Assembly: GCA_903863905.1 (NCBI GenBank)
Contig: CAIPDT010000152.1
Location: 1 to 58,038 of the forward strand
Direction: 5' to 3'
From: an uncultured Methylococcaceae bacterium
Lineage (GTDB): Bacteria; Pseudomonadota; Gammaproteobacteria; Methylococcales; Methylomonadaceae
Length of the DNA stretch: 58,038 nt
The first letter of the stretch is position 1. Every line of letters begins with the position of its first letter. Under the pieces are notes generated by a model. It saw only the letters and a list, made by a program, of their open reading frames with translations, was not told where the DNA came from and searched no databases. This document shows positions 39,301 through 49,362 of the stretch, piece after piece. Position numbers and translations under genes: made by a program.

Positions 39301-40602
39301 TTACCGTTGTTGCTTATCCATAACATCACCAAAAGCGACCGTTTCTTCAGATACTTTTGCTTTAGCAACTAACCATTCAACAACTTGATCTTCTAATACC
39401 ATTTGTTGAACATCATTCAAACGCGTTTCATCTGAATAATACCAAGCAATTACATCTTCAGGACGTTCATAACTCTTAGCCATGTCCTCGATCGTAGAGC
39501 GTACTTTATTCGCATCTAATTGAATAGTATTTTTTTGGATAATTTCACCTAAGATTAAACCTAAAGCCACACGACGCTTAGCTTGATCTTCAAAAGCATC
39601 TCTGGGTAGGTTTAAATCATCCGGCTTAATTTTTTGTCTTTTAGCGTTTTCAATGTAAGGCTTCATCATGGTTTCGACTTCAGAATCGACCAATGTATTG
39701 GGCACAACCAATTGAATCTTCTCGTATAAGGCATCCATTACTGAGTTTTTGAACCTTGCTTTTAAAGCCAGTTCTAACTCTCTTTCCATATTATTTCTAA
39801 CATCAGCACGGAAAGAATCAACACTACCATCTTCAACGCCGTAGGCTTTTACAAATTCTTCATCAATAACCGCTAACACAGGCTCTTCAACTTTAGCCAC
39901 TGTGACGATAAATTCTGCGGTTTTACCGGCTAATTGTTCGCTGCCGTAATCTTCAGGAAAATCTAAATTAAAGGTTTTTGATTCGCCCGCTGAAAGACCT
40001 AATAGATTATCTTCAAAGCCCGTAATCATTCTTTTAGCGCCTAGTACAACACTAAAGTCATCCACTTGACCGTCGGTGAAGTTTTCACCTTCTGAGGTAC
40101 CAGAGAAACTAATCACGACATTATCTTGGTCTTGAGCAGGACGCTCAGCGATTTGCCAGGTTTGTTTTTGAGTTCTTAATTTTTCAATCATGCTATCGAC
40201 ATCGGCGTCGCTAACCGTTGAAACAGGCTTAACCACGTCTAATTGATTAACACCGTCTAAAACAATCTCGGGATACACTTCAAATATAGCTGTATATTTA
40301 AAACCGTCAGTATCTTCTAATGATTCAATATGGGGAAAGCCAGCGGGTTTTAAATCTTGATCTTGTAAAGCATCGTAGTAGGTGTCTTTAATTAAATCAT
40401 TAGCGATTTCACCACGAACACGCTCACCATACATTTTTTTAACGACATGCTGAGGCACTTTACCTGGGCGAAAGCCATCGATTTTAACATCACGTGCTAA
40501 TGATTTTAAACGCTCAGCCATTTTTTCTTGGACAACCGTTTCAGGCACGATAACAGTCATTTTTCTGCTTAATTCTGATGTTTTTTCAACAGAAACTTGC
40601 AT
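39301..40602 (-). CDS. tig: Trigger factor, ribosome-associated chaperone and prolyl isomerase
   Basis: The 433-residue chaperone has the ribosome-binding N-terminal domain with the GFRPGKVP signature (residues about 44-51), an FKBP-type isomerase domain (QDNVVISFSGTSEGENF region to LDFPEDYGSEQLAGKTAEF), and a helical C-terminal domain. It binds nascent chains at the ribosome exit. It heads the tig-clpP-clpX cluster. tRNA-Leu lies just upstream on the same strand's downstream flank of the radical SAM gene, so the tig promoter is expected within 40603-40707. Confidence 0.97.
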   Translation of the reverse strand: MQVSVEKTSELSRKMTVIVPETVVQEKMAERLKSLARDVKIDGFRPGKVPQHVVKKMYGERVRGEIANDLIKDTYYDALQDQDLKPAGFPHIESLEDTDGFKYTAIFEVYPEIVLDGVNQLDVVKPVSTVSDADVDSMIEKLRTQKQTWQIAERPAQDQDNVVISFSGTSEGENFTDGQVDDFSVVLGAKRMITGFEDNLLGLSAGESKTFNLDFPEDYGSEQLAGKTAEFIVTVAKVEEPVLAVIDEEFVKAYGVEDGSVDSFRADVRNNMERELELALKARFKNSVMDALYEKIQLVVPNTLVDSEVETMMKPYIENAKRQKIKPDDLNLPRDAFEDQAKRRVALGLILGEIIQKNTIQLDANKVRSTIEDMAKSYERPEDVIAWYYSDETRLNDVQQMVLEDQVVEWLVAKAKVSEETVAFGDVMDKQQR

Positions 40603-40707
40603 TGCTTTACCTCACATAGATTTATAGAAGAATTGTATGAATACCGAATTTCGGACTAACTAGAACTGAAGATAGAACGAGATTTCGTTCTACTTTGTAG
40701 AATAGGG

Positions 40708-40792
<85 letters not shown>

Positions 40793-40866
40793 ATTTTAAT
40801 CAACAAGTAATTATACCTAGCCCACCTTTATTTAACAAGCTAAAAACACAAAAACATAATTAAGTC

Positions 40867-41724
40867 TTAACTATGCACTCTGACACTAAAGCCTACCGCT
40901 TGCATTTTACCCGCAAAATCTTCTAGCTTATCAAGGGCTAAAGGTTTTATATGACTGGCTTCTGGCTGTAATGAGGGCCGCGCTAAGGTGTACAACAAAA
41001 TATCTCTTACTGGACTGCCCGCCGCCTTAATTTTACTTAACACCGCCAAAAAGGCATCCTGCTCAGCTACCGATAAACCCTGATTATCATCATCCACTAA
41101 ACAGGTTTGAATTTTTGTCTGACAACATTGAGCCGATATTAATAAATTATTGATACTGGCCTCACACGATTGCGCGGTATGATTAATACGTGCCCTACCC
41201 GCTTCGGTCGCACTATCTAATTTAAACCACACTTCCCCCCCATAGGTAGCCATGCACCGCAAACCGGCCTGGACTCTCTGCTGGTGTATCAAACTGCCAT
41301 TGGTAATCAATACAAAGGGACACTTTGGAAACACACCCAATTCTGTGGCCACCCGCCCAATTAACGCCACCGCCGCAGGAAAGGCCTTTAAACTGGTGGG
41401 TTCACCATTGCCGGCTATCGCAATGTCCTTAATCTCCTGCTGAGTAGGATCAACCCCAAAACGCTTATAAAAACTACCATATAACACATCATTGAGAAAG
41501 TAGCGCAATTCAGCTTCCAATAAGACTAAATCAATCTCTGGCGCCGCTCCTAGCTTTAAATCAGGTACCTGACAATAAATACACCGCCAATTGCAGGCAT
41601 TATTAATATTAAAATTAATCCCTACCGATAAACCACCCATACGCCTAGAAATAACAGGATAGACATAGGTTAAGCCAGCCGCATCCACTTGATGTTGAGT
41701 TGTTGTTAATTTTGAAACTGCCAT
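40867..41724 (-). CDS. Radical SAM protein, substrate unknown
   Basis: The 285-residue protein has the radical SAM cluster motif CNWRCIYC (Cys x3 Cys x2 Cys, within NINNACNWRCIYCQVPD), a GNGEPTSLKAFP segment resembling the SAM-binding GGE motif, and ITNGSL. It lacks an extra C-terminal Cys cluster typical of SPASM enzymes. It resembles Fe-S oxidases of the wyosine/MoaA-like group, but the substrate cannot be inferred. It is a single gene divergent from mtgA. Confidence 0.85.
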   Translation of the reverse strand: MAVSKLTTTQHQVDAAGLTYVYPVISRRMGGLSVGINFNINNACNWRCIYCQVPDLKLGAAPEIDLVLLEAELRYFLNDVLYGSFYKRFGVDPTQQEIKDIAIAGNGEPTSLKAFPAAVALIGRVATELGVFPKCPFVLITNGSLIHQQRVQAGLRCMATYGGEVWFKLDSATEAGRARINHTAQSCEASINNLLISAQCCQTKIQTCLVDDDNQGLSVAEQDAFLAVLSKIKAAGSPVRDILLYTLARPSLQPEASHIKPLALDKLEDFAGKMQAVGFSVRVHS

Positions 41725-41845
41725 TAAACGCTTACACCTTAAAAATATTTAATATACCGCGACTCTTCTAGGCTTTATCATATACTAAAAGCCGACAGGC
41801 TTAACGGATTACCTCCAAACTTTTTACTTTTAGACAGACACTATT

Positions 41846-42562
41846 TTGAGCAAGACTTCCCGATACTCACCCAAAATCAGCCCTACCCGCCGGTCTATTC
41901 GTCAATTGTTTTATCGAGGCCTGTTCTTTTTCTTTTCCGCTTCAATTATAAGTGTACTGGCCTTAGGTTTACTACCCGCCCCCACCAGTAGTTTTATGCT
42001 GTATAGGCATTATGAAGATTTGGTCGATAAACACCGTTATCAAGCCATTGATTATCAGTGGGTCAGTGCTAATCGTATGGCAAAAACAGCCTCAGCGGCA
42101 GTGATTGCTTCAGAAGATCAACTCTTCTACCACCATTTAGGTTTTGACTTACACGCGATTAAACTTGCGCTTAATGCCTCTCTTAACGGCGGGCAAGCGC
42201 TTAGAGGCGCCAGCACCATTACCCAACAGGTAGCAAAAAATCTGTTTTTAATTCCCTCTAAAAGTTTTATCAGAAAAGGCCTAGAAGCCTGGTTTACGAT
42301 TTTGATTGAATTATTCTGGACTAAAGACCGCATATTAACGGTTTATCTTAATATAGCCGAATTTGGTGATCATTTATTTGGCATTGAAGCCGCCAGTCAA
42401 CGCTATTTTAACTGCTCAGCCAACCAACTCTCTCGGGCACAGGCGGCGCTGTTGGCCGCAACTTTACCTAACCCTCTTAAGTTAAAAGCCGACAAACCCA
42501 CCAGCTACGTGCTTAAACGCCAAAATTGGATACTGCGTCAAATGAGTAATCAAGCGCTTTAA
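41846..42562 (+). CDS. mtgA: Monofunctional peptidoglycan glycosyltransferase MtgA
   Basis: The 238-residue inner-membrane enzyme polymerises lipid II into glycan strands. One membrane helix (about 27-48) is followed by a GT51 domain: catalytic Glu in ASEDQLFYHHLGFD, then RGASTITQQVAKNLFL, RKGLEAWFTILIE and YLNIAEFGDHLFGIEAAS. It lacks a transpeptidase domain, as expected for MtgA. The only possible start in this frame after the upstream stop (41831) is TTG 41846, and the ribosome site is poor. Confidence 0.92.
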   Translation: MSKTSRYSPKISPTRRSIRQLFYRGLFFFFSASIISVLALGLLPAPTSSFMLYRHYEDLVDKHRYQAIDYQWVSANRMAKTASAAVIASEDQLFYHHLGFDLHAIKLALNASLNGGQALRGASTITQQVAKNLFLIPSKSFIRKGLEAWFTILIELFWTKDRILTVYLNIAEFGDHLFGIEAASQRYFNCSANQLSRAQAALLAATLPNPLKLKADKPTSYVLKRQNWILRQMSNQAL

Positions 42563-42639
42563 TTGCCGACACTATCCTTTAACCGTTTAATAACGAGCGC
42601 GTCTTGATTTATTTTAAGCGATTTAAAGGCGCGTAACAT

Positions 42640-43040
42640 TCAATTCTTGACGACTGTGATGGCATAAAGCACCTGTATGACCCCATTCGAGACGTCTCTG
42701 ATTGCATAAAGCACCTGTATGACTCCATTCGAGACGTCTCTGATTGCTTGATCTACGTCTAAAACCCCATTCGAGACCTCTCTGATTGCATAAAGCACCT
42801 ATATGACTCCATTCGAGACGTCTCTGATGGCTTGATCTACGTCTAAACCCCCATTCGTGGCGTCTCTGCTTACTTGATATACCAGTAAAGCCCAATCCGA
42901 GACGTCTCTGATGGCATAAAGCACGTATATGACTCCATTCGAGATTTCTCTGATTGCATAAAACACGTATTAAATCCATTGCGTGACCGCTCTGATTAAC
43001 TGAAGCACCGATCAGATTCATTCCGACACCACGCTCTTTT
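42640..43040 (-). repeat. Tandem array of about nine 42-bp units with alternating variable halves
   Basis: On the plus strand each unit has a conserved core of about 20 bp (ATTCGAGACGTCTCTGATT) and a variable half of about 23 bp that falls into two main types: one beginning GCATAAAGCACCTGTATGA (units 1, 2, 4, 7, 8) and one beginning GCTTGATCTACGTCTAAA (units 3, 5, and in part 6). Outer units are degenerate. Because 42 is divisible by three, an open minus frame of 132 codons (42623-43021) runs through it with a 14-residue period (LCNQRRLEWSHTGA type); no ribosome site or domain supports a real protein. Confidence 0.85.
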
Positions 43041-43069
43041 AATCCCTACAACCTATCAAACCAACGGGC

Positions 43070-43106
43070 ATAAAAAAAGCCAACACCCCAAAGGATGTTG
43101 GCTTAT
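43070..43106 (-). terminator. Rho-independent terminator of the multicopper oxidase operon
   Basis: AAGCCAACA (43077-43085) pairs with TGTTGGCTT (43096-43104); on the minus strand it is followed by seven T. Confidence 0.88.
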
Positions 43107-43160
43107 TTCATCATAAGTCGTTAGGTTGCAAACATACTGCAACCTAACTCAACACTTATC

Positions 43161-46100
43161 TTAATTTACCATTAAGATAGCTGTTGCTTGTGCTGTTGTA
43201 GTACCAACCGTGTATGAATAAACCACTGTATAAGTACCGCGTTTTAAGGCTTGACGCGTAGCACCACCAACACCCGTTCCTGTTAAGGTCCAGACCACCG
43301 CATTATTAGCAACTGAAGCCGTTGCCGTAGCACCGCCATTAGTAAAGCTACTTGACACGATAGCAACCGTACCGGTAGTTGGTATGTCATTCGTCCTAAC
43401 AGCGACCGTTACCGTTTGATTAGTAATTGTCGTTGCCGTGGCTGTCGCTAAGTCATTAGTAACCGCAAAAACACCTACCCCTTGTAATGCTACGGATTGC
43501 ACTGTATTCGCAATACCCCCAGCATTATCGGTCACAGTTAACGTACCAGTAGCAGCACCGACTGCGGTTGGCGTATAACCCACTGCTATATTACAAGTTG
43601 TACCTGCCGCCAACGTTGTACCACAACTGTTGGTTAAACCTGCAGTGACTCTAGTAAACGGCGCTGAAACTGTAATCCCGCCGATTGCTAAAGCACTTCC
43701 ACCTGTGTTGGTTAACACAACCGTTTGAGTCGCAGATGCAACACTCAACGCGGTAGATGGGAAGGTCAACGAAGTCGCCGATAAACTTGCCCCAGGTAAT
43801 GGCGTAGAACCGGTTAACGATACAGTTTGCGTAGTTGCTGTACCACCCGAATTATCAGCGATAACCAAATTACCTGATGCAACACCTGACACTACTGGAC
43901 TAAATCTAACACCAATATTACAAGTTGCGCCAGCCGCTAAGGTCGTACCACAGCTAGCTGTTATCGCATTATTCACTCTTACAAACGGTGCAGCGACTGT
44001 AATACCCGATATCGCTAAAGGTCCCGTACCGGTATTTGACACCGCCACTATTTGGGTCGCACTATTTCCTCCCACAACCGTTGAAGGGAACGTTAACGAC
44101 GTTGGAACCACATTGGCTATAGCGATCGGCGTAGTACCCGACAAAGTCACCGTTTGAGTCGATGGCACACCATTAGAGTTATCAGCAATCACTAAGGTAC
44201 CTGAAACAGCAGGGACCGAAGTAGGCGCAAATACCACACCAATATTACAACTTACACCTGCCGCAACCGTTGCACCACAAGGCCTCGCCACCCCGGTTCT
44301 AGTCGTTGCAAACGAAGCAGATGCCGTAGTGCCACTGATTGTTAAGGTACCTGGCCCTGTATTTGACACATTAACTAACTGTACAGGACTTGTTGTACCT
44401 ACAGTCGTGACCGGGAAGGTAATTGAACTCGGTGTTACCGACGCAATACCATTTAACTGAATACCCGTTCCAGTTAACAGAACGGTTTGGGTACTATTGG
44501 CCACATTTTGAGAGTTATCAGTAACCGTTAAGGTTGCCGTACCCACACTTGTTGCCGTAGGCTTAAACTGAACGACAATAGAACAACTTGCACCAGCCAC
44601 CAAGGTCGTACCACACGTTCCACCCGCAGCCTTTGTAAAGGCCCCAGTCGGCAAAGTAATACTCGAAATATTTAACAAACCAGTACCGGTATTACTTAAC
44701 GTTGCCGTAAATAATGGCGCCGTATTACCCACTAATGTATTTGGGAATGTATACGAACTAGGTGTTAATACTGCAAATGGTTGAAATAAACGCGATACTG
44801 TAGTCCAATTTGAATTGGCTGTTACGTTTGCGTAACCCGAATATCCTGGCGTTAACGATGCCAATTCTGTAGGCAAGTTACTACCATAAGTACCATCAAC
44901 TAATCTAGGCACATCTAATTGTCCATCACCACCACCGACTGTATTGTTCGATTCAATTCGGTAATAGACTGAAGCCAAGGCGCCTACCTTTGTATCAGTA
45001 AACGTTCTAGCACAACCAGTTTGGCTGGTACACTCAGGCGTTAATACATTATAGTTTGCATCTATGGTTGCAAACGTAGGTGATGTAGACCGTTGAATCT
45101 GAACCCAGTTAGCAATAATTGAGTTATCAGTCCAATTTAAAGTGACACCGGTTGGAACCGTGGTCGCCGTTAAGTTAATCGGCGCTTCAGGTGGTTTAGC
45201 AACGGCGATAACACGCATCATGTCATTTTCTTCATGACCTAAGATATGACAATGCCAGATATACTCCCAACCTAAATTGATTGATTGATTTAGATTAGAA
45301 ACCGCTAAGTTAGTCAGTGGATCAAAACTATAACCCATTGACGGCGCATTGAGTGGTTGCTGTGGATCTAACAATCGATGACTGTTGGGCACCTTAAACG
45401 GTAATTTTGTCATTTCCATGGGACGTAAAGCCACAATTGTGTCTGACAACGGATTCATACGCACCGTATCTTTCCATCCCAATTCATTAGCTTCAGGTGG
45501 ATAAACCGCTCCATCCCAACCTACACGGTTAACTAATTGTACGTGGAACAAATGGAAATGCACAGAATGTGAATCAACCCCGTTATGCGTGACCTTCCAC
45601 AACTGCGTACCATCCGGTGCAGTTCCTGAGATAGGCACCATATTGTCATTGGGCGTAATTTTAACCACTTCCGTTGGTGGATCAACATACGCCATTGGAA
45701 TTGAGGTCTGCGTCGATGCAGTGGTTCGGGGTATTTCTACACCTAATAAAGCATTCATACGACCCCAGTTTGTAGTCCAATCTTCAATAATGGATTTGGG
45801 TTCAAAATTTAAGGTAACAGGCGTTGGAACTAAAGAAAAATCACCTGTAGCCTTACCTGTTATTGGATCTAAAATAGCTGTTATCGGGTTATACGTTAAC
45901 CAGTTATCACTAATTCTTGATAAATCCGCCCCTAAAGCATCCAGAAAACCGATGCCATAAGTTTGACTATAAACACTTTGAGGTACGATAATTGGTTCTT
46001 GACTGGTTCTAAAGGCTGTCTGCACGGCCGTCGTTATCGTCGCCAAATGTGTTGCATCTACATCATCAACGGGACGAGAAGCATTAGGCGTACGATTCAA

Positions 46101-48557
46101 CGGTGCAACACCACACGTAGGAGTGGTACACGTGGCTGCTACTCGAATTTGCATCAAAGTACGCGTATTGGGACCATAACCTGGCACGACTGAAAATGCG
46201 CCACCCGTATCGGTTGTATCATACCCACCGGTCAAGTAATCTAAACGTAAATCCCAAGCCGGCATTGGAGCCGGTGCATCGTTAAACAAGATTAAGGTTG
46301 AGCCAGCAAAGCTACTAAAATCAACGACCACATCGGCACGTTCAGCAGGGCCAAGCAACAAAGCATGTTCTTTAACGTTACCAATCAGAATATTTTTAGG
46401 ATTATATTCGTAGTTAACAGGCTGATTTTTTATTTCTACAGGCGTAGAGATAAAACCACCATCCGTTCCAATTTGAACCATTTCAGGCCCGCGTGTCGCA
46501 GGATCAAATACACCGGCTGGACGACCATCAAAGGTAGTGCCGGCTTTTTGCTTCGTATACCACCAAGCAGGGAAATGCGTGATGGCATCTTGAATAGTAT
46601 TGAAGGGTACCATTTTTACTTCAGTACAATCGGCCGGATTAACCCCGGTCGTACCATCACATAATATAGTGTTATCTTGAGTACCGGCATTACCCGCTGC
46701 CGTAGTATCTACCGAATTTTTACTTGCCGCCACTAGCAATGACAAGTTTAACATCCGATCATCTGCCGCACTTAAAATACGTAAGCGATATTTCTTTGGA
46801 TCGACATTAATATAAGGATAAGCCGTGCCATTCACTAACGGCGTATCATTAAAGGCTTCTGGCGTACCGGTTGGAGACTCGGTAACTAAGCCAGTTTGAT
46901 TATCCATTACCCCGCCTGCAACACCGTTACTTAACACCGACTTTAAAGCGCCGTTAGGCACCCCTGGCATTTGAGACGGTTCACAATAATTTATAGTGGT
47001 ATCACATAAAGGATCATAATACGGGTTAGGCATCGCATTATTTGTCAAATTAGCAAATGGCGGCCAAAACCATGGACCATAATCCCAACGCCCTAAGTTA
47101 TTAGCACCTGTTACAGTACCCGGATTTTGGTTAGTCATAAAAACATGAGGTACCCAAAGATCGCCATTACCATTATAGGTAGACGCTGGACTGTTAGTGC
47201 CCCAACGCCACGTTGGATCCGACGAGTTTAACGCAGAAGCAAACGGACCATAAAAGTTCATCACTGGATATTTATTATCCGGTACGAATGTTTTTTCTTG
47301 AATAATTAACGGAATAGTATCCGCTAATGAAGGGATTGTGCCATTATTAACCAGCGCTTGCTCAGTAGGATCTTGCAAGATATACGGCGCAACGATACCA
47401 CTATATACATTGAGGCGAGTTGTGCCCTCACTGTGATCGTGATACCACATTAAACGAGCACTTTGTTCGTTGGTAAAGAAAAATGTAATGGAACCGTCGC
47501 CTGGATTATTACTTAAGCCATTAGCCGTTGGATTCGCTAAACGCGCATCTCCTGAAGCGACCACTTTACCTGCCGCGTCAAACCACATATCGGGCACGTA
47601 ACGAACTGATTCGCCTTTATTAGGTCCAACTTCACCTTTAGGTTTTACCCATTGACGGGGAGTACCATCACTAATCCACGGTGTATTACCACCGTGAAAG
47701 TGCATAGAATGTCGGTTATGGGTATCGGTAGGGCCATCTGAGCCCATATAAGTCGTATCAACTGGAATAGGTAAATTACCCGCCGCACCGGTGGGTAACT
47801 GATTAACCAATTTAACACGGACAGGACGATCTTTTTGCGCGATGATCATGGGGCCTAAATAGTTATTTTTAGACGCTGCCTTTGATCCCGCAACATTGAT
47901 CTGTCTATAACCACGTAAAGGTGTAGCCGGCAAATCAGTATTTAATTTTTGACTATAGGTTGTTAATGCAATTTCATAATAATCAGAACCTGGAAACGTA
48001 GTAGTATCAGGCACTGCTACTGGAATTTGCTCACCTAAGTTATTAGGTGTATTGATGGTTGATAAAGAATCAATAAATTTTCTAATACCAGAACCGGCAA
48101 TCGGTGTAGTAAACCCAGTACAAGTCCCTGCTGCAATAGTCACACCCGGAGTAGTTACACCGGTAATAGGGTCTATATTAGGCGCTATTTTACCACTAGG
48201 TGATAACACATTGTTAACCGTTACTGTACAACTGGTTGCACCACCGGTTAGCGTTAACGTGTCACCTACAACATAACCCGTTCCGCCTTGAACATCCATA
48301 ATGTTTTTTGTAGGGGCATCATTTGTATAATCATAGGTTGTAGCCGCTGCACCGGTACCCGTTCCACCTGAAACAAGCACGAGTATAGGCTGAGGACTAT
48401 TAGTATAGTTAGGCGTTATACCAAAGTAATCCGGGACTTGACCGGGGCCCGGCGGTGGATCTTGTACACCTACCGCTGCAAATACGCCCGCCGTAAAGGC
48501 GACCGCCGTACTGGCTAGCAGTACTTGTTGAATAGAGCGTCTTAGTTGTCGACTCAT
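43161..48557 (-). CDS. Giant exported multicopper oxidase (MofA/MnxG-type) with choice-of-anchor-D-like repeats
   Basis: The 1798-residue protein has a Sec signal peptide (about 1-28), a Gly/Thr-rich segment (about 55-155), and a multicopper oxidase core (about 200-1115). Copper-ligand motifs are HSMHFHGGNTPW (near 286), MWYHDHSEGTTR (near 371), HSVHFHLFHVQ (near 1000) and WHCHILGHEENDMM (near 1104), together giving type 1 and trinuclear sites. The segment VPGYGPNTRTLMQIRV recalls manganese-oxidase-type MCOs. A fibronectin-like domain (about 1120-1215) is followed by four repeats of about 110 residues (about 1262-1695), each with SxxxFPxTxVG, SNTGTG and a Cys pair, then a C-terminal Ig-like domain. 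Substrate (Mn(II), Fe(II) or other) is not decided by sequence. It overlaps a small upstream gene by four bases and ends at a strong terminator. Confidence 0.9.
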   Translation of the reverse strand: MSRQLRRSIQQVLLASTAVAFTAGVFAAVGVQDPPPGPGQVPDYFGITPNYTNSPQPILVLVSGGTGTGAAATTYDYTNDAPTKNIMDVQGGTGYVVGDTLTLTGGATSCTVTVNNVLSPSGKIAPNIDPITGVTTPGVTIAAGTCTGFTTPIAGSGIRKFIDSLSTINTPNNLGEQIPVAVPDTTTFPGSDYYEIALTTYSQKLNTDLPATPLRGYRQINVAGSKAASKNNYLGPMIIAQKDRPVRVKLVNQLPTGAAGNLPIPVDTTYMGSDGPTDTHNRHSMHFHGGNTPWISDGTPRQWVKPKGEVGPNKGESVRYVPDMWFDAAGKVVASGDARLANPTANGLSNNPGDGSITFFFTNEQSARLMWYHDHSEGTTRLNVYSGIVAPYILQDPTEQALVNNGTIPSLADTIPLIIQEKTFVPDNKYPVMNFYGPFASALNSSDPTWRWGTNSPASTYNGNGDLWVPHVFMTNQNPGTVTGANNLGRWDYGPWFWPPFANLTNNAMPNPYYDPLCDTTINYCEPSQMPGVPNGALKSVLSNGVAGGVMDNQTGLVTESPTGTPEAFNDTPLVNGTAYPYINVDPKKYRLRILSAADDRMLNLSLLVAASKNSVDTTAAGNAGTQDNTILCDGTTGVNPADCTEVKMVPFNTIQDAITHFPAWWYTKQKAGTTFDGRPAGVFDPATRGPEMVQIGTDGGFISTPVEIKNQPVNYEYNPKNILIGNVKEHALLLGPAERADVVVDFSSFAGSTLILFNDAPAPMPAWDLRLDYLTGGYDTTDTGGAFSVVPGYGPNTRTLMQIRVAATCTTPTCGVAPLNRTPNASRPVDDVDATHLATITTAVQTAFRTSQEPIIVPQSVYSQTYGIGFLDALGADLSRISDNWLTYNPITAILDPITGKATGDFSLVPTPVTLNFEPKSIIEDWTTNWGRMNALLGVEIPRTTASTQTSIPMAYVDPPTEVVKITPNDNMVPISGTAPDGTQLWKVTHNGVDSHSVHFHLFHVQLVNRVGWDGAVYPPEANELGWKDTVRMNPLSDTIVALRPMEMTKLPFKVPNSHRLLDPQQPLNAPSMGYSFDPLTNLAVSNLNQSINLGWEYIWHCHILGHEENDMMRVIAVAKPPEAPINLTATTVPTGVTLNWTDNSIIANWVQIQRSTSPTFATIDANYNVLTPECTSQTGCARTFTDTKVGALASVYYRIESNNTVGGGDGQLDVPRLVDGTYGSNLPTELASLTPGYSGYANVTANSNWTTVSRLFQPFAVLTPSSYTFPNTLVGNTAPLFTATLSNTGTGLLNISSITLPTGAFTKAAGGTCGTTLVAGASCSIVVQFKPTATSVGTATLTVTDNSQNVANSTQTVLLTGTGIQLNGIASVTPSSITFPVTTVGTTSPVQLVNVSNTGPGTLTISGTTASASFATTRTGVARPCGATVAAGVSCNIGVVFAPTSVPAVSGTLVIADNSNGVPSTQTVTLSGTTPIAIANVVPTSLTFPSTVVGGNSATQIVAVSNTGTGPLAISGITVAAPFVRVNNAITASCGTTLAAGATCNIGVRFSPVVSGVASGNLVIADNSGGTATTQTVSLTGSTPLPGASLSATSLTFPSTALSVASATQTVVLTNTGGSALAIGGITVSAPFTRVTAGLTNSCGTTLAAGTTCNIAVGYTPTAVGAATGTLTVTDNAGGIANTVQSVALQGVGVFAVTNDLATATATTITNQTVTVAVRTNDIPTTGTVAIVSSSFTNGGATATASVANNAVVWTLTGTGVGGATRQALKRGTYTVVYSYTVGTTTAQATAILMVN

Positions 48558-48835
48558 TTCTTACCCCCTAAATTATGTTTATGAGAACCCTGTGAACCAT
48601 TGGCGGCTTCCCAGTCGTCTGATTTCTTTTGAGCTTGTTTTAGATTGGTTAATTTTAAATGCTTTGCAGCCGCTTTTCTATCAGCATGCGCGGTTCTTTG
48701 GTTTTGATTAAGAGCGGGATTAACAACCGGAGAAATTACATCCGCCGCTATTGCACCACCTGTTGAAAATGCAACAAGACCTACCAAAGATAGTCTTATT
48801 AACAAATGATATCTGGCATGTTTACTTTTGTTCAT
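48554..48835 (-). CDS. Small exported basic protein coupled to the multicopper oxidase
   Basis: The 93-residue protein has a signal peptide (about 1-30, ending GGAIA) and a mature part of about 62 residues rich in Lys, Asn, Gln and His (HADRKAAAKHLKLTNLKQAQKK, ending GSQGSHKHNLGGKK, written here in separate parts). Its TGA overlaps the oxidase ATG (ATGA, 48554-48557), so the oxidase is probably translated by coupling from it. The ribosome site GAGGGG lies 9-14 bases upstream of ATG. I know no family for it. The His/Lys-rich tail could bind metal or an acidic polymer; this is inference. Confidence 0.75.
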   Translation of the reverse strand: MNKSKHARYHLLIRLSLVGLVAFSTGGAIAADVISPVVNPALNQNQRTAHADRKAAAKHLKLTNLKQAQKKSDDWEAANGSQGSHKHNLGGKK

Positions 48836-49362
48836 ATTGCTTTACCCCTCTAATACTAATTATTGAATAATGTTGTATTTATTAATTAATGCTTTGACAC
48901 AAACCTTATTTATTACAAGCTTTATTCACTTAAAGCTTTTACTTCAAATAAATTATACTGCTTTTTTTAGGAAACACAAAATAAATGTTAAATTACTTTG
49001 TCTCCTAACTTAAAGTATATATTAATTATATGACAAAACAAATTTATTATTCCTAATGTGTTTTCTCTAATCTAGATGTAACTTACTAAATAGACGCATT
49101 AAAACTGTTTATACCAAATACATCAAACGGATAGTCTCTTAATTATTGTCACACAAAGTATTTATATCTAAGGCGCAGCAGTTGCTTTTTACCTAAAATT
49201 TGAAATATTTTTAATAAAAAACGCCACTAACATCTAAAAATTAAATAACCTAACATTAGCGTACCAATATCTTCCAAGCACGCACCATTTTGTATCAAAA
49301 TTATGCGTATTGTCATTCAAGGCCCACTTTCATTATAATGGCCTATTTTTTGGGTGGAATTT
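48836..49362. other. A/T-rich divergent intergenic region with an 8-bp inverted repeat
   Basis: About 527 bp with no gene. AAGCTTTA (48916-48923) is inverted as TAAAGCTT (48930-48937) around TTCACT, about 80 bases upstream of the small exported gene; it is a candidate operator for the oxidase operon. No -24/-12 promoter was found. The ribosome site of the next gene is at 49352-49359. Confidence 0.45.

Noticed and set aside
42640-43040. CRISPR-like appearance (20-bp core with about 22-bp intervening parts)
   Set aside because: The intervening parts recur as two types instead of being unique, the core is degenerate at both ends, and there are no cas genes.
45589-45960. Open frames opposite the multicopper oxidase
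   Set aside because: The oxidase frame has continuous domain homology; the opposite frames have none.
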